A program made the translations under genes and the position numbers. A DNA stretch of 64,000 nucleotides from a virus, in IMG/VR virus record IMGVR_UViG_3300037010_000793, positions 1 through 64,000 of that record; one strand, 5' to 3'. The notes beneath the pieces were generated by a model. It saw nothing but the letters and a program-made list of their open reading frames with translations, did no database searches and had not been told where the DNA came from. Position 1 is the first letter of the stretch. The number at the start of each line of letters is the position of its first letter. Below, piece by piece: positions 9,256 through 17,982 of this stretch.

Positions 9256-10524
9256 TTAAAACGGTTTGACGGGTTTAATTGGTTTTGATGGCACGTTACC
9301 AATTAGCGTTTGTAGCTCTTTAATTGCAACGCTCTTTGCGTATGCTGATGTTGCATTGGGCATGCCAAGAATGATATTTTGTGATTGTCTATTTAATACT
9401 TTACTTAGCGCTGGGTCTTGCGTTAAACCGCCAATTACAGATCCAATAGCAGGCGCTGCTGCCTTCCTTAATTCCCCGCCAGCATCGAATTTAGTACCAT
9501 TGATTTTAGCAGCAACAAATTTAGTTGCCATGGTCTTAGCAACATCCATTACTCTAGAATCCAGTACTTCATTAGCTCCACCTAGGAATCCAGAAACACT
9601 ATCTTTAGCAGATAAGTACCCTTGTTTTAACTCGCCTAACCAATCTCTAGGAGCTTCACCTTCACCAGGTGTTGTACCAAAACCACTAACGCTTAAATCA
9701 CCGAATGAATCCTTTAACCCTTCTGGTAAATATCCGCTAATGTTTGAACCAATACCGGTAACTGATGTTACTATATCTGTCATAAACGGGTTTGAAGAGC
9801 TTCCAGATATCATATCGATTAAATCACCATGACCGTCATGAGCAGCATTAGCAACCATATCTGTCGCATCGAAAGTTACTGTTACGCCAAGCATTGCACT
9901 AACGTTACTATAGCTTAATTCATCATGTGAAATTGCAGTTGGGTATGCACCTATGATAGTCCATGTATTAATAATAGTACCATCGTCGCTAATTAGATCA
10001 ACTTCAATATCTTTGGTATATTGATCAGCATAATTTGCATAGTTCTCAGAATTACCGTCTGGTTTATTGTATACAACTGAGTGTTTAAGCGTTCCTGCCA
10101 TCCATTCATCGAAAAAAACTAGATTATCATTGAGCTGAAGTTTGCTATCATATGACGTATAGAATTGAATAGTTAATTGAGCAATATCAGTGGCGTACGC
10201 AGTTTTCAATGTACGACCAACGACGTAATTATCATCATTTCTTGTTTGGATTGTTCTGCTAGGTAAACCAACTGTATGAGCTAGGATATAATCGGTGCCG
10301 CCAATGCGAACCATATATCGGCTAGGCTTAACTAACGAGGATGCATCTGATAGTAATTTATCAATACCATAGTTAACACCTTCAGTTACGTTGACTGTAA
10401 AAGGCTGACTGCTTAACCCGCTCATTAATCCAGACGTGAGTTTACCTGCCTTGGACAGAATAGATGGTAGCATATCTTCTTGTAATACTACACCGTCCAC
10501 ATCAAAATTATCCCATTCGCTCAT
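9256..10524 (-). CDS. 54: Baseplate/tail-tube initiator, gp54-like
   Basis: A 422-residue protein (T4 gp54, 320). Residues about 65-235 look like a tail-tube beta barrel: SRYMVRIGGTDYILAHTVGL, then TIQFYTSYDSKLQLNDNLVF and TIIGAYPTAISHDELSYSN, the last being typical of tube and gp54 proteins. The C-terminal third is glycine and alanine rich. It is the first gene of the tail operon as read from gp4, 24 bases after the head-completion gene. An alternative is a second tube-like hub protein. Confidence 0.6.
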   Translation of the reverse strand: MSEWDNFDVDGVVLQEDMLPSILSKAGKLTSGLMSGLSSQPFTVNVTEGVNYGIDKLLSDASSLVKPSRYMVRIGGTDYILAHTVGLPSRTIQTRNDDNYVVGRTLKTAYATDIAQLTIQFYTSYDSKLQLNDNLVFFDEWMAGTLKHSVVYNKPDGNSENYANYADQYTKDIEVDLISDDGTIINTWTIIGAYPTAISHDELSYSNVSAMLGVTVTFDATDMVANAAHDGHGDLIDMISGSSSNPFMTDIVTSVTGIGSNISGYLPEGLKDSFGDLSVSGFGTTPGEGEAPRDWLGELKQGYLSAKDSVSGFLGGANEVLDSRVMDVAKTMATKFVAAKINGTKFDAGGELRKAAAPAIGSVIGGLTQDPALSKVLNRQSQNIILGMPNATSAYAKSVAIKELQTLIGNVPSKPIKPVKPF

Positions 10525-10548
10525 AATATACCCACTAGCATCTTTCTA

Positions 10549-11025
10549 CTATTTAGTTGTCTTTTTCGGTAATATGTCATGTTCTGTCAACACGATAAAC
10601 TTTACCCCTTTCATTTTTGCATACTCGCTCGCAGCTTTCCATTTAGCTTGATTCTTTTCGTACGTTTGCATCTGAGTAACGAATCGATCAACTGCTTTCT
10701 TTGTTTTTGTTTTTGGCATCTTTGGCGGTATTGTTTCAGCATACGGTTTAACTTCAATCAAACAAATCTCATCTGGTTGATCTTTTCGATGAAAGCATAC
10801 AATAAAATCCACAAAGTATCTATGGTGCTTCTTATCTAATTCAAGATAGTACGGAATAATCATGCCTTCAGAGTTCCACCATTTAATTGTTGGATTCTGA
10901 TCAAAGAAAATCATACATCTTCGTTCCCATGAACTTCGATAGAATATCTCACGAATATCAGTTTTGCAAAGATATTTTTGCGGATTTATAGGAATATATC
11001 TACCTTGCTTAAATCTAACTGCCAT
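10549..11025 (-). CDS. 4: Head completion nuclease gp4-like
   Basis: A 158-residue protein, similar in size to T4 gp4 (150). It shows the full family pattern: KQGRYIPINPQKY at the N-terminus, IFYRSSWERRCMIFFDQNP, then a nuclease-like core with D, HHRYFVDFIV and ICLIEVKP (D...ExK). gp4 finishes packaged heads and has an endonuclease-type fold. The start codon follows an AACTTGGGATACTT leader. It precedes the tail operon. Confidence 0.88.
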   Translation of the reverse strand: MAVRFKQGRYIPINPQKYLCKTDIREIFYRSSWERRCMIFFDQNPTIKWWNSEGMIIPYYLELDKKHHRYFVDFIVCFHRKDQPDEICLIEVKPYAETIPPKMPKTKTKKAVDRFVTQMQTYEKNQAKWKAASEYAKMKGVKFIVLTEHDILPKKTTK

Positions 11026-11062
11026 AAGTATCCCAAGTTAATTATACGATGCCCGAAGTTCA

Positions 11063-11125
11063 CAGGTTTAATCCAAAAAGAAAAGATATATATTTTATCA
11101 TCTAACTTGATTATAATTAAACCTG
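11063..11125. other. Long-loop inverted repeat before gp4
   Basis: A 10-base perfect inverted repeat (CAGGTTTAAT / ATTAAACCTG) encloses 43 AT-rich bases between two genes. It lies in the 110-base gap upstream of the gp4 gene. It could be a transcript hairpin or a regulator site. It loosely resembles the hairpin repeat at 27366 and 39464, though the loop is not conserved. Confidence 0.45.
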
Positions 11126-11136
11126 AGTGATTCTGT

Positions 11137-11715
11137 CTAGTTCTTATGCATTTCTGCAATAGGTAAGAATAACATTGACTCCCACAACTCAGGAGGGACA
11201 ATAGTCACATGCGATCTCATTTGTGTCCATAAGTATCGTTTTACCATGGAACCAATTATTTTATCGTTAGCAAGATTCACGCTAATTTCATAGTCTAATT
11301 TCAAACGCTTGATATCATTTTTACTATTGCGAACTGCTGATCTTAAAAACGCAATAAAAATCTTCTGTCTAATTACAGGTGGAACATGGTGCAAGTTTAA
11401 CCCAAGAAACCCGTTGTCATAGATGTTCAAAACAAATATTAATGGAAACGCATCCCATACTGGTAATGTGTCTTTATATTTTGGATCATAATGAAACAGG
11501 TACATTTGACCTGGCTTCAGTTTATATACTTTCTTAAGAGTACCGTTTAATAATTTGTTTCTTGTTGCAGTTACACGGTCTTTACCAATCCTAGTAACAA
11601 ATTGACGTAAAAAAGTTAAGCTTTCTGATTTTGACTTGAAGTCGTGTTTGAGTACTGCAGTTTCAATACGTTTAAGTACTGCAGGCATATTCTCTGGTTT
11701 TACTGAAATATCCAT
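11137..11715 (-). CDS. Conserved T4-type phage protein, unknown function
   Basis: A 192-residue protein. The centre reads YLFHYDPKYKDTLPVWDAFP, then GFLGLNLHHVPPVIRQ, a strongly patterned block that I associate with a conserved protein of T4-type phages and cyanophages; I cannot name its function with confidence. It lies between gp32 and gp4, after a terminator. T4 has helicase loader gp59 next to gp32, but the sequence does not look like gp59. A packaging or DNA-end role (gp2-like) is possible from the neighbourhood only. Confidence 0.75.
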   Translation of the reverse strand: MDISVKPENMPAVLKRIETAVLKHDFKSKSESLTFLRQFVTRIGKDRVTATRNKLLNGTLKKVYKLKPGQMYLFHYDPKYKDTLPVWDAFPLIFVLNIYDNGFLGLNLHHVPPVIRQKIFIAFLRSAVRNSKNDIKRLKLDYEISVNLANDKIIGSMVKRYLWTQMRSHVTIVPPELWESMLFLPIAEMHKN

Positions 11716-11724
11716 TTAAATCCT

Positions 11725-11762
11725 CCAAAAACAAAAAAGGTGAAGCAATGGCTTCACCTTTA
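11725..11762 (-). terminator. Rho-independent terminator after gp32
   Basis: On the minus strand a 10-base stem (AAGGTGAAGC / GCTTCACCTT) with a CATT loop is followed by a T-rich run. It lies between the gp32 stop and the next gene, so it should separate strong gp32 transcription from the downstream virion genes. Confidence 0.88.
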
Positions 11763-11858
11763 AGGATCTGTCGATTTTAATAAACCTCCTACTAAAATCA
11801 ACAACATTGCCAAACAGGAACAACGCTTGACTTGTTATTTTGTCGTCCTCGATTCTAT

Positions 11859-12794
11859 TTATACACCAAGAGCAGCTAGAATATCGTCAATAGAATCATC
11901 ACCAGAGCTTGTTGCTTTCACCTTCGGTGTGCTTGCTTTAGTAGGTACAACTGCCTCGTCTTCCCATGGTGGTACATCATCTTGATGTGTAGGTTGAGCT
12001 GGTTTTGCTTTGGTTGAAGGTGCAATAGTTTTTCCAGTAGCTTGCAACCACTTGTTAAAGTGAGGATCAGCGCCAAACACTTGAATCATAGCCTTAAGCT
12101 TTTCGTCATATGACTTGTTTTTACTAGGATCAACAAACATCGCGTTCAAATCTACAGCATGACTAAAGATTTCTTCAGTTTCTTCATCTGTCTTACCTAC
12201 GCTAGTAATCTTTTCTTCGAATACTGAATCATCATAGTTACGGTAACCTGCTAGGTTCTTAATTTTCATTCGGAAGTTTTTACCTTCGAATAAATCGAAC
12301 ACGTTATACGATTCGTCTTCAGCATACTCAGGGATTAACTGTGCTTTGATCTTATCTTGAATCTTAGTACCGTACTTAAGGATGAATACTTTACCTTCAT
12401 TTTCAGCATTGCCTGGATCGCGGACAACGTAGCAGTTAGCGTACATTGATGTATTTTGCTTCAGCTTTTGTTCTTTAGCTACATCTTCATTACCGTTTTT
12501 CCATAACCAGTTGATGTACTCCGCCATTGGATCTTCACGGCTACCAAAAGTACGAGCAGCTAGCTCTGAGTAAACTTTACCAGTAACTGGGTGTGTGAAA
12601 TAGTAGCTATATGTAGTTACATGAGGTAATTGGTTTAGATCTGGTTGAGGCAAGAATCGTAAAATTGCACTACCATTACCAGCTGAATCGACTGTTGCTT
12701 TCCAGAAATTACCACCAGAACGGGTTTCTTGTGTATTAGCCGCAGTTGTCATGTTGTTTAGAAGAGATTTCATTTGTTCACGAAGTTTTGACAT
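11859..12794 (-). CDS. 32: Single-stranded DNA-binding protein gp32-like
   Basis: 311 residues from ATG 12794 (MSKLREQMKS), chosen because AAAGGA stands 8 bases upstream; the frame is open for 24 more codons. Landmarks of T4 gp32 are clear: a basic N-terminus, the SYYFTHPVTGK block, TSMYANCYVVRDPGNAENEG followed by KVFILKYGTKI, NLAGYRNYDDSVF, and an acidic tail DDSIDDILAALGV like T4 DDLLNDL. It coats single strands during replication and repair. The zinc-binding His/Cys cluster of T4 gp32 has no counterpart: the segment between ELAARTFGSRED and TSMYANC contains no cysteine. Confidence 0.93.
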   Translation of the reverse strand: MSKLREQMKSLLNNMTTAANTQETRSGGNFWKATVDSAGNGSAILRFLPQPDLNQLPHVTTYSYYFTHPVTGKVYSELAARTFGSREDPMAEYINWLWKNGNEDVAKEQKLKQNTSMYANCYVVRDPGNAENEGKVFILKYGTKIQDKIKAQLIPEYAEDESYNVFDLFEGKNFRMKIKNLAGYRNYDDSVFEEKITSVGKTDEETEEIFSHAVDLNAMFVDPSKNKSYDEKLKAMIQVFGADPHFNKWLQATGKTIAPSTKAKPAQPTHQDDVPPWEDEAVVPTKASTPKVKATSSGDDSIDDILAALGV

Positions 12795-12904
12795 TTCATT
12801 TTCCTTTAATTTGCATTTTAATAGCATGTTTTTAACATAAATTGAATGATTAATAACCCAAATCAAACAAAGGGATTATGTGGGAAGAGCTATCTTCCCT
12901 ACTT

Positions 12905-12912
12905 TATTTATA
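12905..12912 (-). promoter_or_regulatory. T4-late-type promoter box TATAAATA
   Basis: TATAAATA on the minus strand, about 110 bases upstream of the gp32 start and directly after the previous gene. This is the T4 late -10 element recognised by the gp55-class factor. gp32 also may be read from elsewhere. A second TATAAATA overlaps the gp32 stop (11855-11862) but is followed by the terminator. Confidence 0.55.
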
Positions 12913-12916
12913 GAGA

Positions 12917-13648
12917 TCAAATACGCTCAATGGTATTTTTCTTGATCATTGTCACCGCTGAGTTAGTCTCTGCAAAGTATTTGCCTTTGCTAGGACCTGA
13001 TGTGATTTCAAATTTAACTAATGTACCAACATCGTTAACATCACCAATGGCTGAACGATCAACGTCCATCTCTTTAGCAATTGAATCAATTAATTTTGCA
13101 ATATATGATTCATTTATAAACTCTTTAAATGTTTTCAATTTATTTACCTCTGTAGTTATCATACTGCTAACAATACCAGCATTGACTAATTTATTATATT
13201 CAAGACTTATCAAACTAGATAATTCGCTAACTAGTAACAAGTCGTTAGATTCGATTAAATTAAATGTTTTATTATAGCTGTAAATCAGTATTACATTTGC
13301 GCAAGATTTACACCAGATTTTATCAATATCAATTACTTCTGTTTTTGTTTTAACATCAAAAGCTTTTGCATAACCCGAAATTAAAAATCTTTTCCATACT
13401 GATATTGACACAGCAGTTTGTTCATTATCTGAAATAAGATACCCATGATTGATATTAATAGCAATATCACGATAAAACTCTTCTGTTAATCTACCTTCTT
13501 TAGTTGCGGGTGATTTGATTAACTCTGTAGTTTCATATAATCTTGTTTTATTCTCCCTTAACAACCTAGTAGCGATTATTGGGATACCATCTTGTATTAG
13601 ATATGCAAATATCTCTTTAGTCGGTTTGAACGGAGAATCAATATACAC
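12917..13648 (-). CDS. Hypothetical protein
   Basis: A 243-residue protein that I do not recognise. The first part has IFAYLIQDGIPIIATRLLRE, the middle has two cysteines in KIWCKSCANVI, and the C-terminus has KFEITSGPSKGKYFAETNSA, which reads like a small beta domain. It lies upstream of gp32 within the replication cluster. Confidence 0.75.
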   Translation of the reverse strand: MYIDSPFKPTKEIFAYLIQDGIPIIATRLLRENKTRLYETTELIKSPATKEGRLTEEFYRDIAININHGYLISDNEQTAVSISVWKRFLISGYAKAFDVKTKTEVIDIDKIWCKSCANVILIYSYNKTFNLIESNDLLLVSELSSLISLEYNKLVNAGIVSSMITTEVNKLKTFKEFINESYIAKLIDSIAKEMDVDRSAIGDVNDVGTLVKFEITSGPSKGKYFAETNSAVTMIKKNTIERI

Positions 13649-13719
13649 TAACCTAGAATTAGGTACACTTACTTTTCATACGCATAGTCAAGATACAACT
13701 TTAATAGTGAATTCCAACT

Positions 13720-13766
13720 TGCAATAACTAAGTGTTTATTGCAGTCACCTAAATTAATTAGGTGAC
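13720..13766. other. Two adjacent hairpins in an intergenic gap
   Basis: Two perfect stem-loops stand side by side: TGCAATAA/TTATTGCA with an 8-base loop, then GTCACCTAA/TTAGGTGAC with a 5-base loop. No T-run follows on either strand, so they are not standard terminators. They may be processing or mRNA-stability elements between the acidic 84-residue gene and the next gene. Confidence 0.55.
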
Positions 13767-13781
13767 ATACACAGTATATTG

Positions 13782-14036
13782 CTAATCGTCGTAATCTTCA
13801 TCAGTGTCTATTAGATCATACTCGTCTTCATCATACTCATACTCGTCGCGATTGCTTTCCTGATTATACAAAGCGTCAACCAAATCTTGGTCAAGGTCAA
13901 TACCTAAATCATTAGCGCAAAAGTCAATAAGATCATCGACTGTAGCAAAATCGGTATAAACATCACCCGTATTAGTAGACACCACATACGTATTATTTTT
14001 ATCATCAAAAAAGATGCTAATTTCTAAATCGTCCAT
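13782..14036 (-). CDS. Small highly acidic protein
   Basis: An 84-residue protein. The last third is almost only D, E and Y (DEYEYDEDEYDLIDTDEDYD). The first part has IFFDDKNNTYVVSTNTGDVY, a likely small beta hairpin. Such acidic phage proteins sometimes mimic DNA or bind polymerase, but nothing here proves it. It lies between gp32-side and RNase H-side genes. Confidence 0.7.
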   Translation of the reverse strand: MDDLEISIFFDDKNNTYVVSTNTGDVYTDFATVDDLIDFCANDLGIDLDQDLVDALYNQESNRDEYEYDEDEYDLIDTDEDYDD

Positions 14037-14069
14037 TTTACTTCCTTGTGTATTTTTGTTATTTATGAA

Positions 14070-14618
14070 TTAAAAAAGCGTTGCACTAGGAGATACACCT
14101 TTAATCATTCGTTTGTTAGCCAATTCAGCCATCAAACGCTCTTTCATAGTTGGTGTAATTAATTCAGCAATGTCATACTCATCCATGTCTGTCGCAGTTT
14201 CAAGGTATGCTAATATTTTATCAAAGTTGGATAGCTCGATTGAGTCTGATACAGCATCTAAAATTGTTGATTCAAGATTAGCGCTGATGACGCTCTGTTG
14301 ATTTTTAATAGTAGCATATTTAATATCAAATGTATCATATACTTTCCAAACAGTTGCACGATCAATAACTTTAGAACCGATTCTAAATGGATTATCAATA
14401 GTGATGTCAAGATATTCAAACATCAATCCAATAACAACTTTATAATACAACTCAGTAATCATGTTTCGATTAACGACAATTAATGACGTGTCTGAAGGTC
14501 CAATAAACGATAAAGGGATACCGTCGATAACAACTTCATATTGCTTTGGATTGGTGCATGCATATACGTCGCCATTTACACCGTAGTTAGCTTTAATTAA
14601 GAATTCTAATGTAATCAT
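14070..14618 (-). CDS. Hypothetical protein in the RNase H cluster
   Basis: A 182-residue protein, unrecognised. It overlaps the zinc-ribbon gene upstream by 4 bases (ATGA), so the two are coupled. It has mixed alpha and beta composition, with DEYDIAELITPTMKERLMAE near the C-terminus. Confidence 0.8.
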   Translation of the reverse strand: MITLEFLIKANYGVNGDVYACTNPKQYEVVIDGIPLSFIGPSDTSLIVVNRNMITELYYKVVIGLMFEYLDITIDNPFRIGSKVIDRATVWKVYDTFDIKYATIKNQQSVISANLESTILDAVSDSIELSNFDKILAYLETATDMDEYDIAELITPTMKERLMAELANKRMIKGVSPSATLF

Positions 14619-14884
14619 GATATGTCGCTCTGTACCTTTAAACCTAGGTCTTTATTTAAGTTATTAATTTTATCTTTATACCAGCTAGGTACTTGCATAC
14701 CAGAAGTGCTTGATTTGCCTCCTGTTGTACTGAACCCAGTACCGGCAGAGATAATTTGCTGAATACAGTGATCAGCAGAACACGACGGGCACGGTAATGC
14801 TTCAGGCGCCTTCCTTTCTGAAACTGAATGGCTTTCATCCCAAGTATGATTACATTCTTTGCAATTATATGTGTATAGCGGCAT
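14615..14884 (-). CDS. FmdB-type zinc-ribbon protein
   Basis: An 89-residue protein beginning MPLYTYNCKECNHTW with a second pair CPSC: cysteines at 8, 11, 32 and 35. This is the FmdB/CxxC_CXXC_SSSS zinc-ribbon pattern, including the start MPxYxYxC. Members are small regulators or metal-binding accessory proteins. It is coupled to RNase H upstream (8-base gap) and to the unknown gene downstream (4-base overlap). Confidence 0.85.
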   Translation of the reverse strand: MPLYTYNCKECNHTWDESHSVSERKAPEALPCPSCSADHCIQQIISAGTGFSTTGGKSSTSGMQVPSWYKDKINNLNKDLGLKVQSDIS

Positions 14885-14892
14885 AACTCTCC

Positions 14893-15798
14893 TTAAATCT
14901 CAGCGATAGAATCTAACAACATTCTCAAACGATTCTTAGCAAAATACTGTTGTAGTTTCATGATAGACGTTGGCTTCTGCGAATCATATTGTTCGATGCA
15001 TTTATCTTGCAACTCAACTGGGATCATGGTAAAATCTACTAGCATTTTATTACGTTCGTATCTTGCTAATGTTTCGTCATTAGGACAGAATAACTTTGGA
15101 TTAAACCCTGTATTCATAGCCTCAGTGAAGAATTTAGATGTAACAGATTTTTGCTTTTCTTTAATACCATCAGTTCGGCGTTTAAAGAATTCATCATCAG
15201 AGAAAATATTAGGGATAGCATCACCTGAATCACCTCCGATAATCTTATGTTGCAAATCAATTAACGGACTGTCTTTTGGTTTAACTAACTTCTTGGTGAT
15301 TGGTGAATACTGTTCCACATTGGGGTAGCGTTGTAGTTGAACTAAATCTCCATCAGTAGAGATAATCCGTACCTTTCCATATGAAGCTGCTCGAGGCGCA
15401 AGGATACCGATAACATCATCAGCCTCAAGACTTTTGACACGAATTACTTTCCATGGGAATACTTCGTCAATTTCGTCAATAAGCTCTTCTAAGATTGGAA
15501 ATAACGACTTATAGTCAATATCTGACTCTTCACGACCTGATTTTCGTGTACCTTTATAGAATGGTAAAATATCACGGCGCCAGTATGGTGCAGAATCAAC
15601 TGCGATGATGCATTCTGATGGTTTGGTCTTCATGTTTTTGTAATAAAGAATAGAACCAATCATAGCGCTTTTGAATTTAACTGGTTCAATTGTCCGTTTA
15701 CCTGATTCAGTAACACTCCAATCACCTTTATTAAACAATCCATGAAGCGTTGCGTGAAAAATACCAGAGAGGTCAATTATAACTGTTGTTTTATTCAT
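14893..15798 (-). CDS. rnh: RNase H (T4 Rnh-like 5'-3' exonuclease)
   Basis: A 301-residue protein, close to T4 Rnh (305). It has the FEN/5'-nuclease landmarks: IIDLSGIFHA at the N-terminus, IIAVDSAPYWRRDILPFYKG, LEADDVIGILA, ISTDGDLVQL and GGDSGDAIPN, supplying the acidic residues for two metal ions. Rnh removes RNA primers of the lagging strand and works with gp32, whose gene is nearby. Confidence 0.92.
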   Translation of the reverse strand: MNKTTVIIDLSGIFHATLHGLFNKGDWSVTESGKRTIEPVKFKSAMIGSILYYKNMKTKPSECIIAVDSAPYWRRDILPFYKGTRKSGREESDIDYKSLFPILEELIDEIDEVFPWKVIRVKSLEADDVIGILAPRAASYGKVRIISTDGDLVQLQRYPNVEQYSPITKKLVKPKDSPLIDLQHKIIGGDSGDAIPNIFSDDEFFKRRTDGIKEKQKSVTSKFFTEAMNTGFNPKLFCPNDETLARYERNKMLVDFTMIPVELQDKCIEQYDSQKPTSIMKLQQYFAKNRLRMLLDSIAEI

Positions 15799-15904
15799 GT
15801 AACTCCGATGTTAATTAGTTGATAAAATATGAATTTTAAGGGTGATATTTTCGAGTAAGAACTACTCTAAGAGAATACTAGATTTTTAGATGATTTGCAT
15901 TATA

Positions 15905-16978
15905 TTATTTCCAAATATAACCCATTAGCAGCTCACTTCTTTCTGAAACACGCTTAGCCATTGCTGTTGACATTTTAACACTGAATAAGAATGATGAACT
16001 CGTTCTAATACGCAACATATTTTTAGAAGAATCGACTGCAAGATATGTTAGTTGCGGAATTGTATAGTTCTTCTCGTTAGGAAGTGTTATAGTTGGGTTT
16101 TCCCAGACTGAGTATTCAACGCTAGGTGATAACTGAATGTATTCAGGTAGACCTTTTTCTAGTGGAAGAGATAAAATACCACCAGACCGGTCACCAATAC
16201 CACTTATAATATTAGCATTAATTAATACGTTAACCAGATGCTTAATATCATTTGGGTGAATAACCACATTAACATTGTATGACATTACAACATCATCTAA
16301 TCCTAATGGGTCAACCTTAATATTGCTTACTGATATTTTCGCGTACTCTTTAAAGAGTTCATTAAATTTTTGTACAGCGTTATACTGGTTAATCACAATG
16401 CTTTTAGCTGTTTGTTGTTGCATATTGACAACTGAAACAGAATTAGCTAAGTACTTTCCTCGTTGTTCTTTAATCCATCCATCTATTTCTGTAATCTGTC
16501 TATTATATACTGAAACATCATCTTTGTAAACATTTATTTGTTGAGTTGCTAATTTATCTTGAATCAGCTTCAACGATGATATCTGAGATGCAATATTATC
16601 ATTTTGGTATATTAAAGCCTCAATATGTTTCTGCTGATCTTCATCATAACTAGCAATAACTGACACAAAATACAGAACATCGCCATTCGATTCGTAAACC
16701 TTATACTTAGATGTTACTTTATAATCCATCAACGCCGAGGTGATAACTGATGTAGCTGTTCTTGACGACGTATTAGATTCAGTTCTAATTAAATCCTTAT
16801 CAACACTAACTAACACCTTACTAGATTCAGCCGCGTTAGCAAGAGCAAGACTAGTTGCGATTTTATATCCAGTAACATCGTCTTCAGTACTAGCAGCATA
16901 TTGAGCTTCACCAGTTGATTTGATAACAGCACCATAAGATGAAAAACTCAATAACAAAATCAAGAACATCAGTTTCAT
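15905..16978 (-). CDS. Exported protein with signal peptide, FlgT-like N-terminus
   Basis: A 357-residue protein with a signal peptide MKLMFLILLLSFSSYGA followed by VIKSTGEAQYAAS. Residues about 20-120 resemble the N-terminal domain of FlgT and related periplasmic proteins: a GEA motif, alanine-rich helix, then a VSV(I)ASYD strand. Residues about 120-160 look coiled. It is 6 bases after a lipoprotein gene. In Vibrio, FlgT works with FlgP (an LPP20 lipoprotein) in the flagellar H/T ring. The similarity is weak and I infer only an exported, envelope-associated phage protein. Confidence 0.75.
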   Translation of the reverse strand: MKLMFLILLLSFSSYGAVIKSTGEAQYAASTEDDVTGYKIATSLALANAAESSKVLVSVDKDLIRTESNTSSRTATSVITSALMDYKVTSKYKVYESNGDVLYFVSVIASYDEDQQKHIEALIYQNDNIASQISSLKLIQDKLATQQINVYKDDVSVYNRQITEIDGWIKEQRGKYLANSVSVVNMQQQTAKSIVINQYNAVQKFNELFKEYAKISVSNIKVDPLGLDDVVMSYNVNVVIHPNDIKHLVNVLINANIISGIGDRSGGILSLPLEKGLPEYIQLSPSVEYSVWENPTITLPNEKNYTIPQLTYLAVDSSKNMLRIRTSSSFLFSVKMSTAMAKRVSERSELLMGYIWK

Positions 16979-16984
16979 GACTTT

Positions 16985-17563
16985 TTACTCAGCTAACGGA
17001 ACGAACTTAGGCTCGATTTCTTTAGCAACACGCTCAACCAATTTAGCATGATCAGTCGTTAACGTACCGGTATTTGCTTCATTATTCCGTGAAAACGGTA
17101 AAAATACCATAACATATGCACGGACAAACTTACCGTCTTGTTTTACTTCACGTTTAACAATTCGATACCCTGCCATGTTTTGACGTGCAGTAAACTCATC
17201 GGTTACTAATGAAGAGCTTTTATTTGTAGTACCATCAAGGCCTTTCTTTTGCATCAATGCTTTTTGTTGAGACATAAGATTGTTAGATTTGCTAGCTAAC
17301 TCAGACAACGCAATTGTTCGCGCATCATCTAGCGCAATCTGTATATCGTCTGCAAAGCTTGTACCAACAGCATACATACCATTATCATCTGATTGATTAT
17401 AATCTAAGAACCAATCTGGTACATTTTCCAGTTGTTTTTGTACATTCTTAGTTTGCTTAATTTCAATCTGCTCTTGTTGCTTTGCAATTCGTTCTTGTAC
17501 TGTTGGACTTGAACAACCGCTTAACACTAGAGCTACTGTAGCAGCTAAAATTAGTTTCTTCAT
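16985..17563 (-). CDS. LPP20-family lipoprotein
   Basis: 192 residues from ATG 17563, chosen because AGGA precedes it by 8 bases; three codons earlier is another ATG. MKKLILAATVALVLSGC carries a lipobox with the lipidated cysteine at 17. The body has VPDWFLDYNQSDDNGMYAVG, then DARTIALSELASKSNN, the LPP20 domain pattern. Members are outer-membrane lipoproteins, including FlgP-like proteins. With the downstream exported gene it forms a surface pair. Confidence 0.85.
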   Translation of the reverse strand: MKKLILAATVALVLSGCSSPTVQERIAKQQEQIEIKQTKNVQKQLENVPDWFLDYNQSDDNGMYAVGTSFADDIQIALDDARTIALSELASKSNNLMSQQKALMQKKGLDGTTNKSSSLVTDEFTARQNMAGYRIVKREVKQDGKFVRAYVMVFLPFSRNNEANTGTLTTDHAKLVERVAKEIEPKFVPLAE

Positions 17564-17607
17564 TTCAAACATCCTATTTCAATTAGTGTAAACCACACTG
17601 TAGACAC

Positions 17608-17637
17608 ATTATATACTAACACTGTGCAAAAGTAAAC
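17608..17637 (-). promoter_or_regulatory. Early-type promoter (TTTACT-N17-TATAAT)
   Basis: GTTTACT and TATAAT, 17 bases apart. It reads toward the lipoprotein gene, whose start is about 45 bases downstream. Confidence 0.8.
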
Positions 17638-17648
17638 ATGTTTTTCAA

Positions 17649-17903
17649 TTAATACCAAATAAATTTGCTACTGTTAATCGGCTGGTTGTTATTTCGAGCT
17701 CGGCTAGCATGCGCCATTGGAGAATCATATCCACATTTACTTAATGTACGAAGCATATCATGAATAGCCGGCTGAATTTCCTGGCTAGAGTTAACACGAA
17801 CTTCTATGATAGGCTTTCGTGTTTTTAAAGAAATAATACGGCAACCAAACAAGTTGTTTCCTAAAGCTGTTACATTTGTATCTAACGTTTCTACTGGTTT
17901 CAT
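17649..17903 (-). CDS. Small hypothetical protein
   Basis: 84 residues from ATG 17903, chosen because AAAGGA lies 7 bases upstream and earlier in-frame starts fall on or before the promoter -10. It contains CRIISLKTRKPIIEVRVNSS and a C-terminal RARNNNQP. Not recognised. Confidence 0.7.
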   Translation of the reverse strand: MKPVETLDTNVTALGNNLFGCRIISLKTRKPIIEVRVNSSQEIQPAIHDMLRTLSKCGYDSPMAHASRARNNNQPINSSKFIWY

Positions 17904-17937
17904 TTCAATATCCTTTGTTAATTTATCTGTCATGATT

Positions 17938-17966
17938 ATTATAATACGTGTAATTCCAAATGTAAA
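17938..17966 (-). promoter_or_regulatory. Early-type promoter (TTTACA-N17-TATAAT)
   Basis: TTTACA and TATAAT with a 17-base spacer, reading into the 84-residue gene. Transcription would begin about 30 bases before its ATG. Confidence 0.8.
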
Positions 17967-17982
17967 CAACTTTAGATAAATT

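Noticed and set aside
11137-11715. Helicase loader gp59
   Set aside because: Position beside gp32 fits T4 order, but the sequence (YLFHYDPK..., GFLGLNLHHVPP) does not resemble gp59.
11855-11862. Late promoter at the gp32 stop
   Set aside because: TATAAATA is present, but a strong terminator follows within 120 bases and before the next gene.
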